NCBI GenBank assembly: GCA_010015675.1
Contig: ML977047.1
Location: forward strand, 58,357 to 122,356
Source of the DNA: Byssothecium circinans
Lineage: Eukaryota; Ascomycota; Dothideomycetes; Pleosporales; Massarinaceae
DNA: 64,000 nucleotides
Direction of reading: 5' to 3'
Below, piece after piece: positions 1-9,583 of the stretch. Under the pieces are notes generated by a model. That model made no database searches and had not been told where the DNA came from. It was given only the letters and a program-made list of their open reading frames with translations. The position numbers and the translations under genes were made by a program. How positions within the stretch are numbered: position 1 is the first letter of the stretch; the number at the start of each line of letters is the position of its first letter.

Positions 1-309
1 TATCTGTATTTAAAATTTCAGCTTAATAGCTCTTACATTTAAATTGTTATTAAAGGTTGAATATTTGATTTTCCTTGCCAAGCTTTTGAGCGGTTTGGTA
101 GTGTGGACGGTTCGGTGGTGCTTTACGTTATCTGTATTTAAAATTTTAGCTTAATAGCTCTTATATTTAAATTGTTATTAAGATAATACAGTTTGATTTT
201 CCTTGCCAAGCAAAAGTGGCCGTCTCGGTGGTTTGGCCGTCTCGGTGGTTTGGCCGTCTCGGTGGTTTGGCCGTCTCGGTGGTTTGGCCGTCTCAGTGGT
301 GGAATACGT
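1..309. repeat. AT-rich tandem repeat, 128-bp unit
   Basis: Two tandem units begin at 1 and 129 with the same opening (tatctgtatttaaaatt) and share an internal stretch near 70-80 and 193-203 (gattttccttgccaag). The first unit ends in tggtgctttacgttat at 116-131, and a variant of the same end closes the block just before 312. The second unit is expanded by a 17-bp minisatellite. There is no open reading frame. A 32-bp copy of the unit end recurs at 27462-27493, so this is a dispersed repeat family, probably the remains of a mobile element. Confidence 0.8.
218..302. repeat. 17-bp minisatellite, five copies
   Basis: Five head-to-tail copies of ggccgtctcggtggttt start at 218, 235, 252, 269 and 286. 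The last copy is diverged. They lie inside the second 128-bp unit and explain why it is longer than the first. Confidence 0.95.
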
Positions 310-311
310 TA

Positions 312-445
312 TAATAAAGTTTCGCCTGGCTTTAGCGATTTAATATCATCAATCGCAGCTTGAATTAGATCCATATTGGTGGAGTTATCGCGTGTTGAAA
401 GTAGGGTATTTTAGTATTGCCCGCGCATCACGTGCACGGACACGT
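312..445 (-). mobile_element. Truncated pogo-like transposon, 5' end only
   Basis: On the minus strand an ATG at 374 opens 21 codons of a pogo/Fot1-type transposase N-terminus (starts MDLIQAAIDD and includes KPGE), the beginning of the HTH domain. The frame is cut at 312 where the tandem repeat block begins. Its leader and terminal repeat run from 375 to about 445 and end in gacacgt followed by TA. The leader matches that of the element at 2385-4467, differing mainly by C/T and G/A transitions, so both belong to one family. This copy is the less mutated of the two and keeps its ATG. Confidence 0.7.
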
Positions 446-533
446 TAAGGCTCACTACTAAACGCCCGCCACTACTAAACGCCCAATTCCCGTATGTAAC
501 ACCAAAACTTTAACACGCGATAACTCTACCACC

Positions 534-2350
534 ATGGGCTTAATTGAGGCTATGCTTGCAGCTATAGAATCATTACAGCCTGGAGAAAAGCTTATATACG
601 CGCAAATTGCAAAAATCTATAGCGTTAAGCCTATAACGCTCGCACGGAGACACAAAGGCGTATCAACCTCACGCACTACCTGCGGTAAAAATCAACGCGC
701 TCTCCTCCCATAACAAGAATAGGAGCTCTTACAATATATTAAACGCCTTACGAGGTAAGGCCTACTACCTACCTAAGCTATGATATGAAATTTTGGCTCA
801 CAGATCACGAGGAGAGAGCTTAGAGTAAACTAAGTTAATTACCTTATATAGTAATATCCTAATAAGCTTATCTTAAAATAGACTATAGGGATTAATAATA
901 GCCACTATAAGGCTAATTTAGGGAGGAAGTATAGCCTCTACTTTAACCTCTTACGTGAGAAAATTAAGTAGTATCACGTTAAGCCGCGTTATACCTATAA
1001 TATAGATGAGAAGGGCTTCCTACTTAGTATTATAGGTCGCTTAAAGAGGATCTTTAGCAAGGCCTTATATAAGGATAGGAAGAGGAGGAGTACTATCTAG
1101 GATAGCTCTAAGAGTAGATAACGCTACTAGCCTATATATACGCTAATAGATCTTACCTTAAGCCTGCCCTTATCTATTAGTCAACCTTAGGCTTAATATA
1201 GGACTCCTAGCTATAGGCCTTTAACCTAGAGACCTATTAGGCTTAAATCTCCTTATCGCCCTCTAGCTAGACAAATAATAATATCAGCCTCACGTGGCTT
1301 AAATAGGTGTTTAATCATGGTATAAAGGTAAAGGCTTAATCTTCCTATTAATTACTTATCCTAGATGGCCATAGATCTTACCTTATAATAGATTTTATTA
1401 AGTACTATAATTAGAATAAGATCCTCCTTACTATATATCCTCCTTATTTAACCTATACGCTGCAGCTACTTAATGTAGCTATGTTTAAGCCTCTATTAAT
1501 AGCCTACTTAAATAAGATCTTAGCCTTTATAGAGAGGAGCTAGGGCCTTACCTTAATAAGTAAGAGGGATTTCTTCCCCCTCTTTTACTAAGCCTAGCAG
1601 GCCTCCTTTAAGGAAACAATAATCCTTAAGGCCTTTAAGGCTATAGGCCTCTTACCCTTTAATCCTAAGGTTATATTAAAGAGGTTTAATACTAGTCTAA
1701 GCTCTAGTAATAGTAAGTCCTTAGCCCTTAGCGCCTTTAACTAGAGGAAGATAGAGCGCCTACTACGCTAGGTAGTAGCTAATTAAGGTAGCAAATAGGT
1801 TAAACAGCTAAGCTAGGTCCTTTACTTAAACTTAGTTTAAAACGCACTCCTTAAGGATAAGGTAGTTAAGCTAAGGGAGGCTCTAGTTAATAAGAAGACG
1901 CGTAGGAAGTAAGGTAAGCCCCTCCTACTTAAGGAGCCTAAGGAGTATTAAGGTAGAGCTATATTCTAGTCTCTAAGGAAGGTAAGGGAGGCACGTGATT
2001 AATAGCAGCTTAAAGAGCGTAAGGAGGAGCAGCTATAACACTAAAAAGCTAAGATAAATAGGTATTGTAAGGAGCTAAGGTAGGCTAAGGCAAAAGAGAA
2101 AGAGATGAGGCGTGAGGTAAGGGCTGTAGCTAGGCTAGTAAGGGAGAAGGAGAAGGCTAAGAAAGCTACTAAGTAAGCCTTATAATAGGCAGCTCATAAG
2201 ACTACTAAATAACTTAAACAAGCTCTTAAAACTTCCTAAAAGGGTAAGAAGCGTAGTCTTAAAGCTCCTACTAAAGCTACTCTAAAAAAGAGAGCTATTA
2301 TAAGGCCTATAGGTAGTAGAGAGCCTTAAGGTGCTATTATAGGCGTAGCA
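534..2350 (+). pseudogene. RIP-degraded pogo/Fot1-type transposase A
   Basis: An ATG at 534 opens an HTH domain of the pogo type (motif ESLQPGEKL, then LARRHKGV). The DDE-region signature DEKGFLLS is readable at about 1005 in the same frame. From codon about 60 onward the frame is full of TAA and TAG, many at positions where CAA or CAG (Gln) is expected. The C-terminal third is Lys/Glu/Arg-rich coiled coil. It has no coding capacity now. The exact end is uncertain because the 3' region is heavily mutated and then interrupted by element B. Confidence 0.8.
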
Positions 2351-2384
2351 GCTATTTAGTCACGACGTGGCTAAGCAATTAATA

Positions 2385-4467
2385 ACGTGTCTATACGCGT
2401 GATGCGTAGAATCGCGTGATACGTAGGTAATACTAAAATACCCTACTTTTAATACACGATAACTCTACTAATATAGATCTAATTTAAGCTATAATTAATA
2501 ATATTAAATTACTAAAGCTAGGTAAAACTTTCTTATACATGAAAACTACTACTAAATATAGTATTGTATAGTCTACATTAATCTAAAGGTATTAAGGGAT
2601 AACGCGCCCTATATAAGTTAAGAACTCTAGCTAGCAAAAGCTTACCCTATAGCAAGAGTAGGAGCTTATATAATATATTAAAAGACTTATAAAGAGATAT
2701 ATACCTTCTACTAGAGAAATAATATAGAACTTTGCCTTAATAATAGTAAAGAAGCTAGTTAGTAAGAGCTAGGTTACCTACTTTATTAACTAATACAGCA
2801 TTTATCTTATCTTGTAATAGATAGTTAGTATAGACAGTAATCACTATAAAGCTAATTTAAAGGATAAATATTACCTCTATTTTAACCTTCTACATAGCAA
2901 GATTAATTAATATTATATAGATCCTTGTTATATCTATAATATAGATGAAAAAGGCGTCCTAATTAGTATTATTAGTAGAATAAAGAGGATATTTAGTAGA
3001 TAAATATAGGAGAAGAAGGAGGTTAGGGTATTACTCTAGAATAGTAATTATGTATAGATTACGCTCCTAGCATATATCTACACTAATAGATTAGCTCTAC
3101 TACTAAGCCTTATCTATAAGGCCGCTAATAAGGGTATCTAATTAAGCTAGGTAAAAGATATTAAGGTAGGATATTATAAAGTCTTTATTACCTTATTATC
3201 CTCTAGCTAGATAAATAATAATATTAGACTTACCTAGCTTAAGTAGGTATTTAATTACTATATAAAAGAGAAGACTTAATAATTATATTAACTTTTAATT
3301 TTAGATAGCTATAGATCTTGTATTACTATAGACTTTATTAACTACTATAATTAGAATAGGATCCTCCTTACTATCCTACCTCCTTATTTAACTTATACGC
3401 TTTAGCTACTTAATATTATGATGTTTAAGCCTCTATTAATAGCCTACTTAGTAGAGCTATCAAGATACCTTTATAGAAGCTAGGGCCTAGCTTCTATCAC
3501 TAAAGGTAACTTCTTCCCCTTATTCTAGAATGCGTGGAAGGCCTCCTTTAAGGAATTAACTATCCTTAGCTCTTTTAGAGCTATAGGTATATCACCACCT
3601 AATCCTAATTCTATCTTTAATAGGTTCACCTAGGATTAAGAATCAGGCGACAGCTTCTTATTAAGGCTCAGCAATTATGACCAGAGAAAGATAGATAGGC
3701 TTATACAATTAGCAGTGAAGGAATAGGGTAGTCAAGATATAAAGAAGCTTTATTAATTACTCTACCATCTATCTATTAAAAATAAGCTACTTAAGCATAA
3801 TAATGATAGGCTTAGGCAGGCGCTATCTATTAAAGAGAAGTGTAAGAAGAAGGGTAAAGCTCTAGACCTTTAATAGTGCTAGGAGTATTATAGTGGAGCA
3901 GTGTTCTGGTTACTAAGGAAGCTAAGGGAGGCACGTGTTCATTAATCTATTAAGGAGTAGGAGGATAAGTAGCAGCAGCTTTAAAAAGTAGAGACAGCAG
4001 AGCTGAAGAAGGCAGCTAAGCTATATAAGGAGAAAATCTAGCAGGAAAAGCGTGCTGCGCGAGAGGCAGCAAAGAAGGCGAAGGAGAAGGAGAGAGCTGA
4101 AAAGGCAGCTCAGCGCGCTGCCTAGAAGTCTGCCTACAACGCAGAGAAAGCTCTACAACTATCCTAAAAGGGTAAGAGAAAGGCCTCTTAGCTATCTCTA
4201 CAGAGCAGAAAGCGTCAGAAACGTGGTGTTGATGCTACAGATGTTGGTGAGGCCTTAGAGGGCGCATCTGCTGCCCCGACCAAATCTACACGCAGCGGCC
4301 GCGACGTTAAGCTTCCAGATAGATTTAAATAGTGCAAATTAATCGCAGCTATCAACTTACTACCCTGCAAGAAAATCTCATAATGATATTGATCGTGGGT
4401 GGTTCTATAGCCTTGTTTTCAATAAAGCGTTTTTGGTGTTGCCCGCGCATCACGCGCACGGACACGT
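2385..4467 (+). mobile_element. Pogo-like element B nested in element A
   Basis: The terminal repeats begin acgtgtc at 2385 and end gacacgt at 4467. TA flanks both sides (2383-2384 and 4468-4469), the expected target duplication for Tc1/mariner-pogo. The inner terminal sequence at 4440-4467 (gcccgcgcatcacgcgcacg) is the inverse of the RIP-mutated 5' end. The element is about 2083 bp and encodes one transposase frame. It interrupts element A, so it inserted later. Confidence 0.75.
2473..4332 (+). pseudogene. RIP-degraded pogo/Fot1-type transposase B
   Basis: One continuous frame of about 620 codons runs from a mutated start (ATA at 2473, aligned to the ATG of the truncated copy at 374) to TAG at 4330. 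It carries many in-frame stops but no frameshift that I could find. The N-terminal HTH, the NIDEKG catalytic-domain motif at about 2941 and a Lys/Glu-rich C-terminal coiled coil ending RSGRDVKLPDRFK are readable. Nearly every stop sits where Gln fits the family, as expected from CAA/CAG to TAA/TAG. The last 300 bp are less mutated. It is a dead copy; a related active copy may exist elsewhere in the genome. Confidence 0.85.
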
Positions 4468-4639
4468 TACTCCACAGCGATATTTGTAGCGCAATATATT
4501 ATTTGACACCTATACATCTCTCCACTAAAAAAGATCGCGATAATAGCTATTGTGTGAGGCTCTACAGCTTCAAGTTGTAGAGCTGTTTTGGTGTTCGGAT
4601 CGGGCGTTTAGTGGTGGCGGGCGTTTAGTGGTGAGCCTT

Positions 4640-5214
4640 GGTAGCTTAGTCACGCTTTATTTGTGCATCCTTTTCGCCGAAAACCAGCCGTCGGTTTTCA
4701 GCTCGCAGTACAACATAGGATCGGCTTCCCTTCTTGGTAGTTTTTAACAGTAAATCCAAAATCTTCCCAGTGTTGGGCGGTCGGACTCGTTCCCAGAAAA
4801 GATACATCACCATTCTTCCGGCCCAACTTTCCGACAACGGAAAGGTTCTTTATCGAAAGAGTGCTTGCGATTTCGTGTTCTTTCTCTCCAGTCGAAGCCC
4901 ACCCTTTGCTACCGCGATGCGGTGTGCCCATCAACAGTGAAGCAGCAGTATGGGATAGAATGCTATATAATCAGTTCTCGTGAAAGTCTTCAGAGAGCAT
5001 GGGGGCCTAGGCCGCACGTTAACAGCTTGAACGCCAAAGTTTGAGTCCAGCTTTACCTCCTTGGCGAATGTACCCCTCAACAAGTGATCTATAAGAACAA
5101 GCGGTAGGTAGTGTCTTCGATGTAAAGAAACTTGGACGAAAAGGTCCTTGCTTATTTTGGTACAGAAGAACTTTATAGCATTGATCTATAACCTATCCCC
5201 CGACTCAACTGCTC
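4640..5214. other. Intergenic, transposon flank to GNAT 3' end
   Basis: No gene is visible. At 4675-4699 there is an imperfect hairpin (gaaaaccagc ... cggttttc) resembling the stronger one at 23620-23654. The rest is unique, moderately AT-rich sequence downstream of the acetyltransferase. Confidence 0.5.
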
Positions 5215-5950
5215 CTAGATATTAATCCGCATCAGTGTCCCCAACCAGGGAATTTTGTTAGCCCTTGGTAGCTCAAAATCGCCCACTACCTCAAAGCCTT
5301 GCTGTTCGTAGTACCTGCAGAAAGTTGGTAAGTCTTGCAACTCCAGGCATGGATATGATAAAGACGAACTTGACTAATTTCCTGTCATTGCCTGCCCAGC
5401 TGTCCAGATATAGTTTCGTTTTTCCCCTACTACGACCATAGTCTCGAATACTGCGAATCAGTGACGCCCCTGCGCCGCGGCGTATGTTACCAACGCGGCT
5501 GTCTGTGACTATGACCTCGAGGTAGAGGAAAGCCCCACGCTCAGCCTCTCCCATGTGCAAATGCTCTTGCGCTGTAATATAGGATGGGAACCAGTTTTCG
5601 CGAACGAAGGCGAAGCCAACGGACAGGAGGCGCCGGCCGTCGACAGCAATGCGATACTGCGCACCGAGAACATCAGTAACCTGCGCCGAGCACACTCTCT
5701 CGACGATGAAGATACGTAAACCGTCGCTATTTCCGTTACCCGCGAGATAATTCTGTTTCGCCTCCCTGATCCGTCGAAGAGTTTCCTCTGCCCAGCCCTG
5801 TTGATGTGAAAAAGGTGTTGAGCCCCATTGATCGTGGCTTCCAATCGAATGTAGGAACGGCAGAGCCGCGTCGAACGCGGACGTGATAAATAAACCGTCA
5901 CCATCGACATTTTCAACTTCTCTGACAAGGAACTGACTCTGCGTGGCCAT
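5215..5950 (-). CDS. GNAT-family N-acetyltransferase
   Basis: This is a predicted acetyl-CoA-dependent N-acetyltransferase of 226 aa; the substrate is not recognisable. I start it at the ATG at 5950 (MATQSQF), because the open frame upstream has no family-like sequence. Exon 1 is 5950-5370, a 55-bp intron runs 5369-5315 (GT..AG), and exon 2 is 5314-5215. Splicing restores NDRKLVK-YYEQQGF, the conserved C-terminal GNAT motif. Motif A is visible as GNIRRGAGASLIRSIRDYG, the acetyl-CoA pyrophosphate loop (R-x-x-G-x-G/A form). The C-terminus is LPRANKIPWLGTLMRINI. It lies between the transposon nest and MSP1, transcribed toward the transposons. The fold call is firm; function is unknown. Confidence 0.75.
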
Positions 5951-6613
5951 CCTGGATCGAGCCCGTTTGTTAGAGAGTTGAGCTATTAACTTCGGTAGGA
6001 ATGTATACTGAGCAACTATGAATAGATGTTGCGAGTAAAGCCGCTGAGCGAAGCCGTGAGCCACAGAAATACATTGAAGGAGTGGTGAGGCCATCACGAA
6101 AGTAATCCAACCCCGCGGGGTAATCTCATCAGATGCGGCGTGGACACGGAATAACGGTAGCTGACACCCGCAGGTGGAGTAAGCATCGGGATTGCGGCAC
6201 GACCTTAAGACGATTGTTTGTCTTCGAAAACCGCACGTATTACGTCAAGATCCTATAGCTAAGAAAATAGCCTCCATCAGTCACACCTCATAACCACAAG
6301 AAGGGTAATACTCTACTTCACTGAGTTTGTATACTTTCAGTCATTTATCACCCAAAGATCTTGTTCCCGGCGTTTCCATCAACCGCTACAAATACAGTGC
6401 TTCTTGCTTCATTGAGACACTTGCCTTGTGTTGTGCGACTGTGGTACTCCTATGAAAATCTTAATTACGGTCAATTAACCACTTATTTTACGGCTGTCTA
6501 TCTTATAAAAGTGAGTTATAGGTCGTTGAAGGTAAACTCGTGAAAATGTCTGCTCGTCATTGAACAGAACAACCATATCGTTTACTATTTACTTGCACCT
6601 TCACTTCACCGTC
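5951..6613. other. Intergenic, GNAT promoter and MSP1 3' flank
   Basis: No convincing gene. The part next to 5950 should hold the GNAT promoter; the part next to 6614 should hold the MSP1 3' UTR. Small open frames here show no family resemblance. Confidence 0.5.
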
Positions 6614-8159
6614 CTATCGTCTAACCTCAGCCTCAGCATCTTGATACGCACTATCCCTAAACCTCGCATCACCACCACTTTCGGAACTCACTGTCTCTTC
6701 ATCGCTCTCCTCGGTCGTATGCACCTTCCTCGCCCCCTTCCCGTCCCTTATATTAACAACCTCATCATCCACATCATCCATATCATCAACCTCCAGCTTC
6801 AGCCCCCGTCCCCTTCCGAAAAAGTCTTCCGTCCTCAGCCCTCTCACCGCAGTCGTATCGACACCCTTCCTCAGATTGCCATGTTTCTTTGCTAGACGTA
6901 TATACTCCCTCACGGGGCCCATAGCGGCATCTCGACAAGCTTCCTTGATATCGGAGCCGCTCATGCCAGCAGACACCCGGACGAGGTAGTCGAGATCGAA
7001 ATTCGGTTTATCGATTTTTGTATCGCGAAGGATGAGGGAGAAAATTTTGTTGCGCTGGGAGGCGTTGGGTAGGGCGACAGGGAATTTCTTAGGCATGCGG
7101 CGGAGGATGGCTTCGTCGATATCTTGAATGCGGTTCGTGGCGCCAAGTATGCATATCTGTTGCGGCATTGACCGTGAGCTAGAAGAGTGCGAGGAAACGA
7201 GGCCGTCCCAATGTGTCATGAATTCGGCCTTCACCATGCCGCTGGCTTCGTGTTCGCCACTTCTCCGTTGGCCGAGCACGGCGTCGATCTCATCGATGAA
7301 GACGATGGTGGGTTGCAGTTTCCGCGCGAGGCTGAACACGGCGTTCACAAGCTTATTGCTGTCGCCGTACCATTTCTCTGTGAGAGTAGAAATGTGGAGG
7401 TTTATAAAGCAGGCACCAGACTCGTGTGCGAGCGCTTTCGCCAGCATTGTTTTTCCGCATCCTGGAGGTCCGTAGAGGAGAACGCCCGATGGTGCGCTGA
7501 GCAGTGATGATGAATGTGAATAAAGGCGGGGCATTGTAAGGGGGTAGATGACAGATTCTTTAAGATCCTCGATAATGTTGTCGAGACCACCGATATCTGT
7601 CCGGATGTTAGCAAACTCTCGATCGCCCCTTCAATCAAGTTGCTCTTTCTGTAGTTCCTGTCTTTCCATCCTTTCCGTTCGAACAGAAAATCCACCTACC
7701 CTCAAAGCTCACCGGTATCTCGTCCGGCGCCACAACCTCCATAGCAATACTCTGCTCATAACTCGTCAACTCCAAATCCTCTATCCTGACTCTACTGTCC
7801 CTCCTTCTCCTCCGCCTTCCACCATCTTCATAATCGTCGCTATCCTCACTATCGTACCCCGCTTCTCTAGATTTGTTCGCTAATATCGCGCCGAGCTTGC
7901 GGTTTGCGGCTGTTGCTTTCTTCTTCGCGTCTTCTTTTTGTTGGGCTTCTGGGTCGAGGCGGGCGAGGAGGTTGCGGATGACGAAGTACGCTATTAGAGG
8001 CTGCATTCATATCAGTACTAGGTAGCACAGAGCAAGTATATGATCATTGGAGGGTTGTCTTTGGGAAGGGGCGTGAGGATGTTGGAGACGTACAGCGGCA
8101 GCGGCCATCAGGATGTCGGGCAAGTAGCCCGTAAGGCTGCTCTTCTTGTTGCTGCTCAT
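6614..8159 (-). CDS. MSP1: Msp1/ATAD1-type AAA ATPase
   Basis: The mitochondrial outer-membrane (and peroxisomal) AAA ATPase extracts mislocalised tail-anchored proteins. Three exons, 8159-8094, 8000-7700 and 7596-6614, give 449 aa. Introns are 93 and 103 bp with GT..AG ends, and the joins restore MAAAA-PLIAYF and VSFE-DIGGLDNI. The N-terminal membrane anchor is residues ~9-35. The linker is acidic and Arg-rich. Next come the family signature DIGGLDNIIEDLKESVIYPL, Walker A GPPGCGKT, the pore loop KWYGDSNK, Walker B IVFIDEID and sensor/arginine-finger region GATNRIQDIDEAILRRMPK. The C-terminal tail is long, acidic and Ser-rich. It is head to head with TIM21, 284 bp apart. Identification is very firm. 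Confidence 0.95.
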
Positions 8160-8443
8160 TGTGATAATTTACAAGCGTCGCCTTGGAGTGGCGCGTAGAT
8201 GTGTAAGGAAAAGGGTGGTTGTGAAGACTCGGCGCGTGAAGTAAAAGACGATGATCGCATGCGCTGTCTCTTCAAAGTCCATGATGCTAGTCGCCGCTTC
8301 CGCGTCAGAGCACTAGCGCCGCCGCCACATGCGGCTCAAGCCTCGGCCTTGGCCAGTGCACGTGGACAGAGGCGCCCATCTGCTCCGCTTCCGCATGGAG
8401 ATACTCCACCTCACTTTCCACCACCACTCACAACAACATCACC
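8160..8443. promoter_or_regulatory. Shared promoter region of MSP1 and TIM21
   Basis: 284 bp separate the two divergent start codons, so both genes must be driven from this interval. A CACGTG E-box palindrome lies at 8359-8364. The segment next to TIM21 is C/A-rich (ccaccaccactcacaac), typical of fungal leaders just upstream of an ATG. That the promoter is bidirectional is inferred from spacing only. Confidence 0.6.
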
Positions 8444-9237
8444 ATGGCAGCCGTATACAAGCCAACTGAAGCGATCCAGCTCCTCAGATGCACGACGAGA
8501 CGACCTCTCACAATCCCACACAAAAGAAGAACGTCACACGTCGCTTTCTCCACTTCGCGGCCCGCGCAAGCTACCCAAAACTCCAGCACCCCGAATAATA
8601 AGAGCACAACTCCCCACCCTATACTGTCAACAAGACGCCAAGTCACTGTGACGAACGACACAGGAGCTGTGCGATGGACCGACCTTTCACCGGGAGAGAA
8701 AGCAGCGAGAACGGTCCAGCAATCTTGGAATCTCTCAGTTGTCATTGTGGGCGTAGTATTGACCGTACGTCTGCTTCTTCCATATGGGGGCAATGCATTG
8801 ACTCCATTCAGGGTACTGTAGGCTACTTCCTCTTCATCGACATCCTCTCCCCCTCCTCCAAAACCGCCTACTTCAACCGCGCCACAGACGCGATACGCGC
8901 CCACCCCGAATGCCAAAAGCTACTCGGTCCCGGCGGACAAATATCTGCACACGGGGAAAACTCATGGTCGCGATGGGCGCGCAACCGTTTCATTTCGTCG
9001 ACCAATGAGACGGACCGGTGGGGCACCGAGCACCTCAGGTTCAGATTCTATGTGGAGGGGCCGGCAGGGCAGGGAACAGTGCATGCGCATTTGACGAAGC
9101 GCGCGAGTCAGAAAGAGTTCGAGTGGCATACGTTGGCTGTGGATGTGAAAGGGCATCATAGGATTTGGTTGGAGAATGCAGATGAGAGGAAAGGGAGTAA
9201 AGCGGCACCAAAGATTTTTGGGGCGAGGTGGTGGTGA
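8444..9237 (+). CDS. TIM21: Tim21, TIM23 translocase subunit
   Basis: Tim21 is an inner-membrane subunit of the TIM23 presequence translocase whose intermembrane-space domain contacts Tom22. Exons 8444-8764 and 8812-9237 are joined across a 47-bp intron (gtacgt..cattcag), giving 248 aa. The N-terminus is Arg/Ser/Thr-rich (LLRCTTRRPLTIPHKRRTSH), a typical matrix presequence. Next comes the single transmembrane segment WNLSVVIVGVVLT-GTVGYFLFIDIL, which the intron splits. The Tim21 domain follows (AYFNRATDAIRAHPECQKLLG, then RNRFISS and HLRFRFYVEG) and ends IWLENADE...IFGARWW. Length and order match the family. It shares its promoter with MSP1. Confidence 0.92.
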
Positions 9238-9583
9238 TGAAAACGTGATGGCTAGTATGCTAGCTGTGAACAACTTCGACGCAGCGTATGGGTAAGGGAC
9301 GGAACCCCAGAAGAAGAAGATGCATGTTGCAAAGGGAATGCTACGCAAGGCAGCGTAAAAGGATATTATAAGTCAAAGCACGTTGAGTGCCGACGTCCCA
9401 CAAATACAGAAACGGAATGCGATTTCCCTTGTTCCCGGAAAATGCGCTCCAGGTACGCCATGTCACCCCATCTAACCTCCGCAGATCTCAAAAGCACTTT
9501 TTTCGATCCATGTAGCCTTTTATACTAACCTAGGAGCCCCAATCAAGGGGTCCTTACTCTGCTCCGTTTTCAGTGAAAGATCC
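9238..9583. terminator. Convergent 3' region between TIM21 and PRO1
   Basis: 346 bp lie between two convergent stop codons and hold both 3' UTRs. There is no open frame of interest and no distinct repeat. Confidence 0.45.

Larger units (their letters stand above)
448..4639 (+). mobile_element. Pogo-like element A, split by a nested insertion
   Basis: The left terminal repeat (about 449-510, containing two copies of actaaacgccc) recurs inverted at about 4586-4638. The segment between holds a degraded transposase (534 to about 2350). The element is interrupted at 2383 by a second element bounded by TA dinucleotides, and its sequence resumes at 4470. Without the insert it is about 2.1 kb, normal for fungal Tc1/mariner-pogo elements. 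The left end abuts TA at 446-447; I see no clean TA at the right end. The leader before the ATG (ctttaacacgcgataactc) is also found in the neighbouring family, so the families are related. Confidence 0.65.

Noticed and set aside
312..2535. At first sight a single element with 100-bp inverted ends (312-420 and 2430-2535)
   Set aside because: The matching ends are the leader and the first coding bases of two transposase copies in opposite orientation (ATG at 374 minus, mutated ATG at 2473 plus), not the terminal repeats of one element. The TA-flanked ends at 2385 and 4467 fit better.
4052..4258. 68-aa Arg-rich open frame
   Set aside because: It is a shadow frame over the Lys/Glu-rich C-terminus of transposase B.
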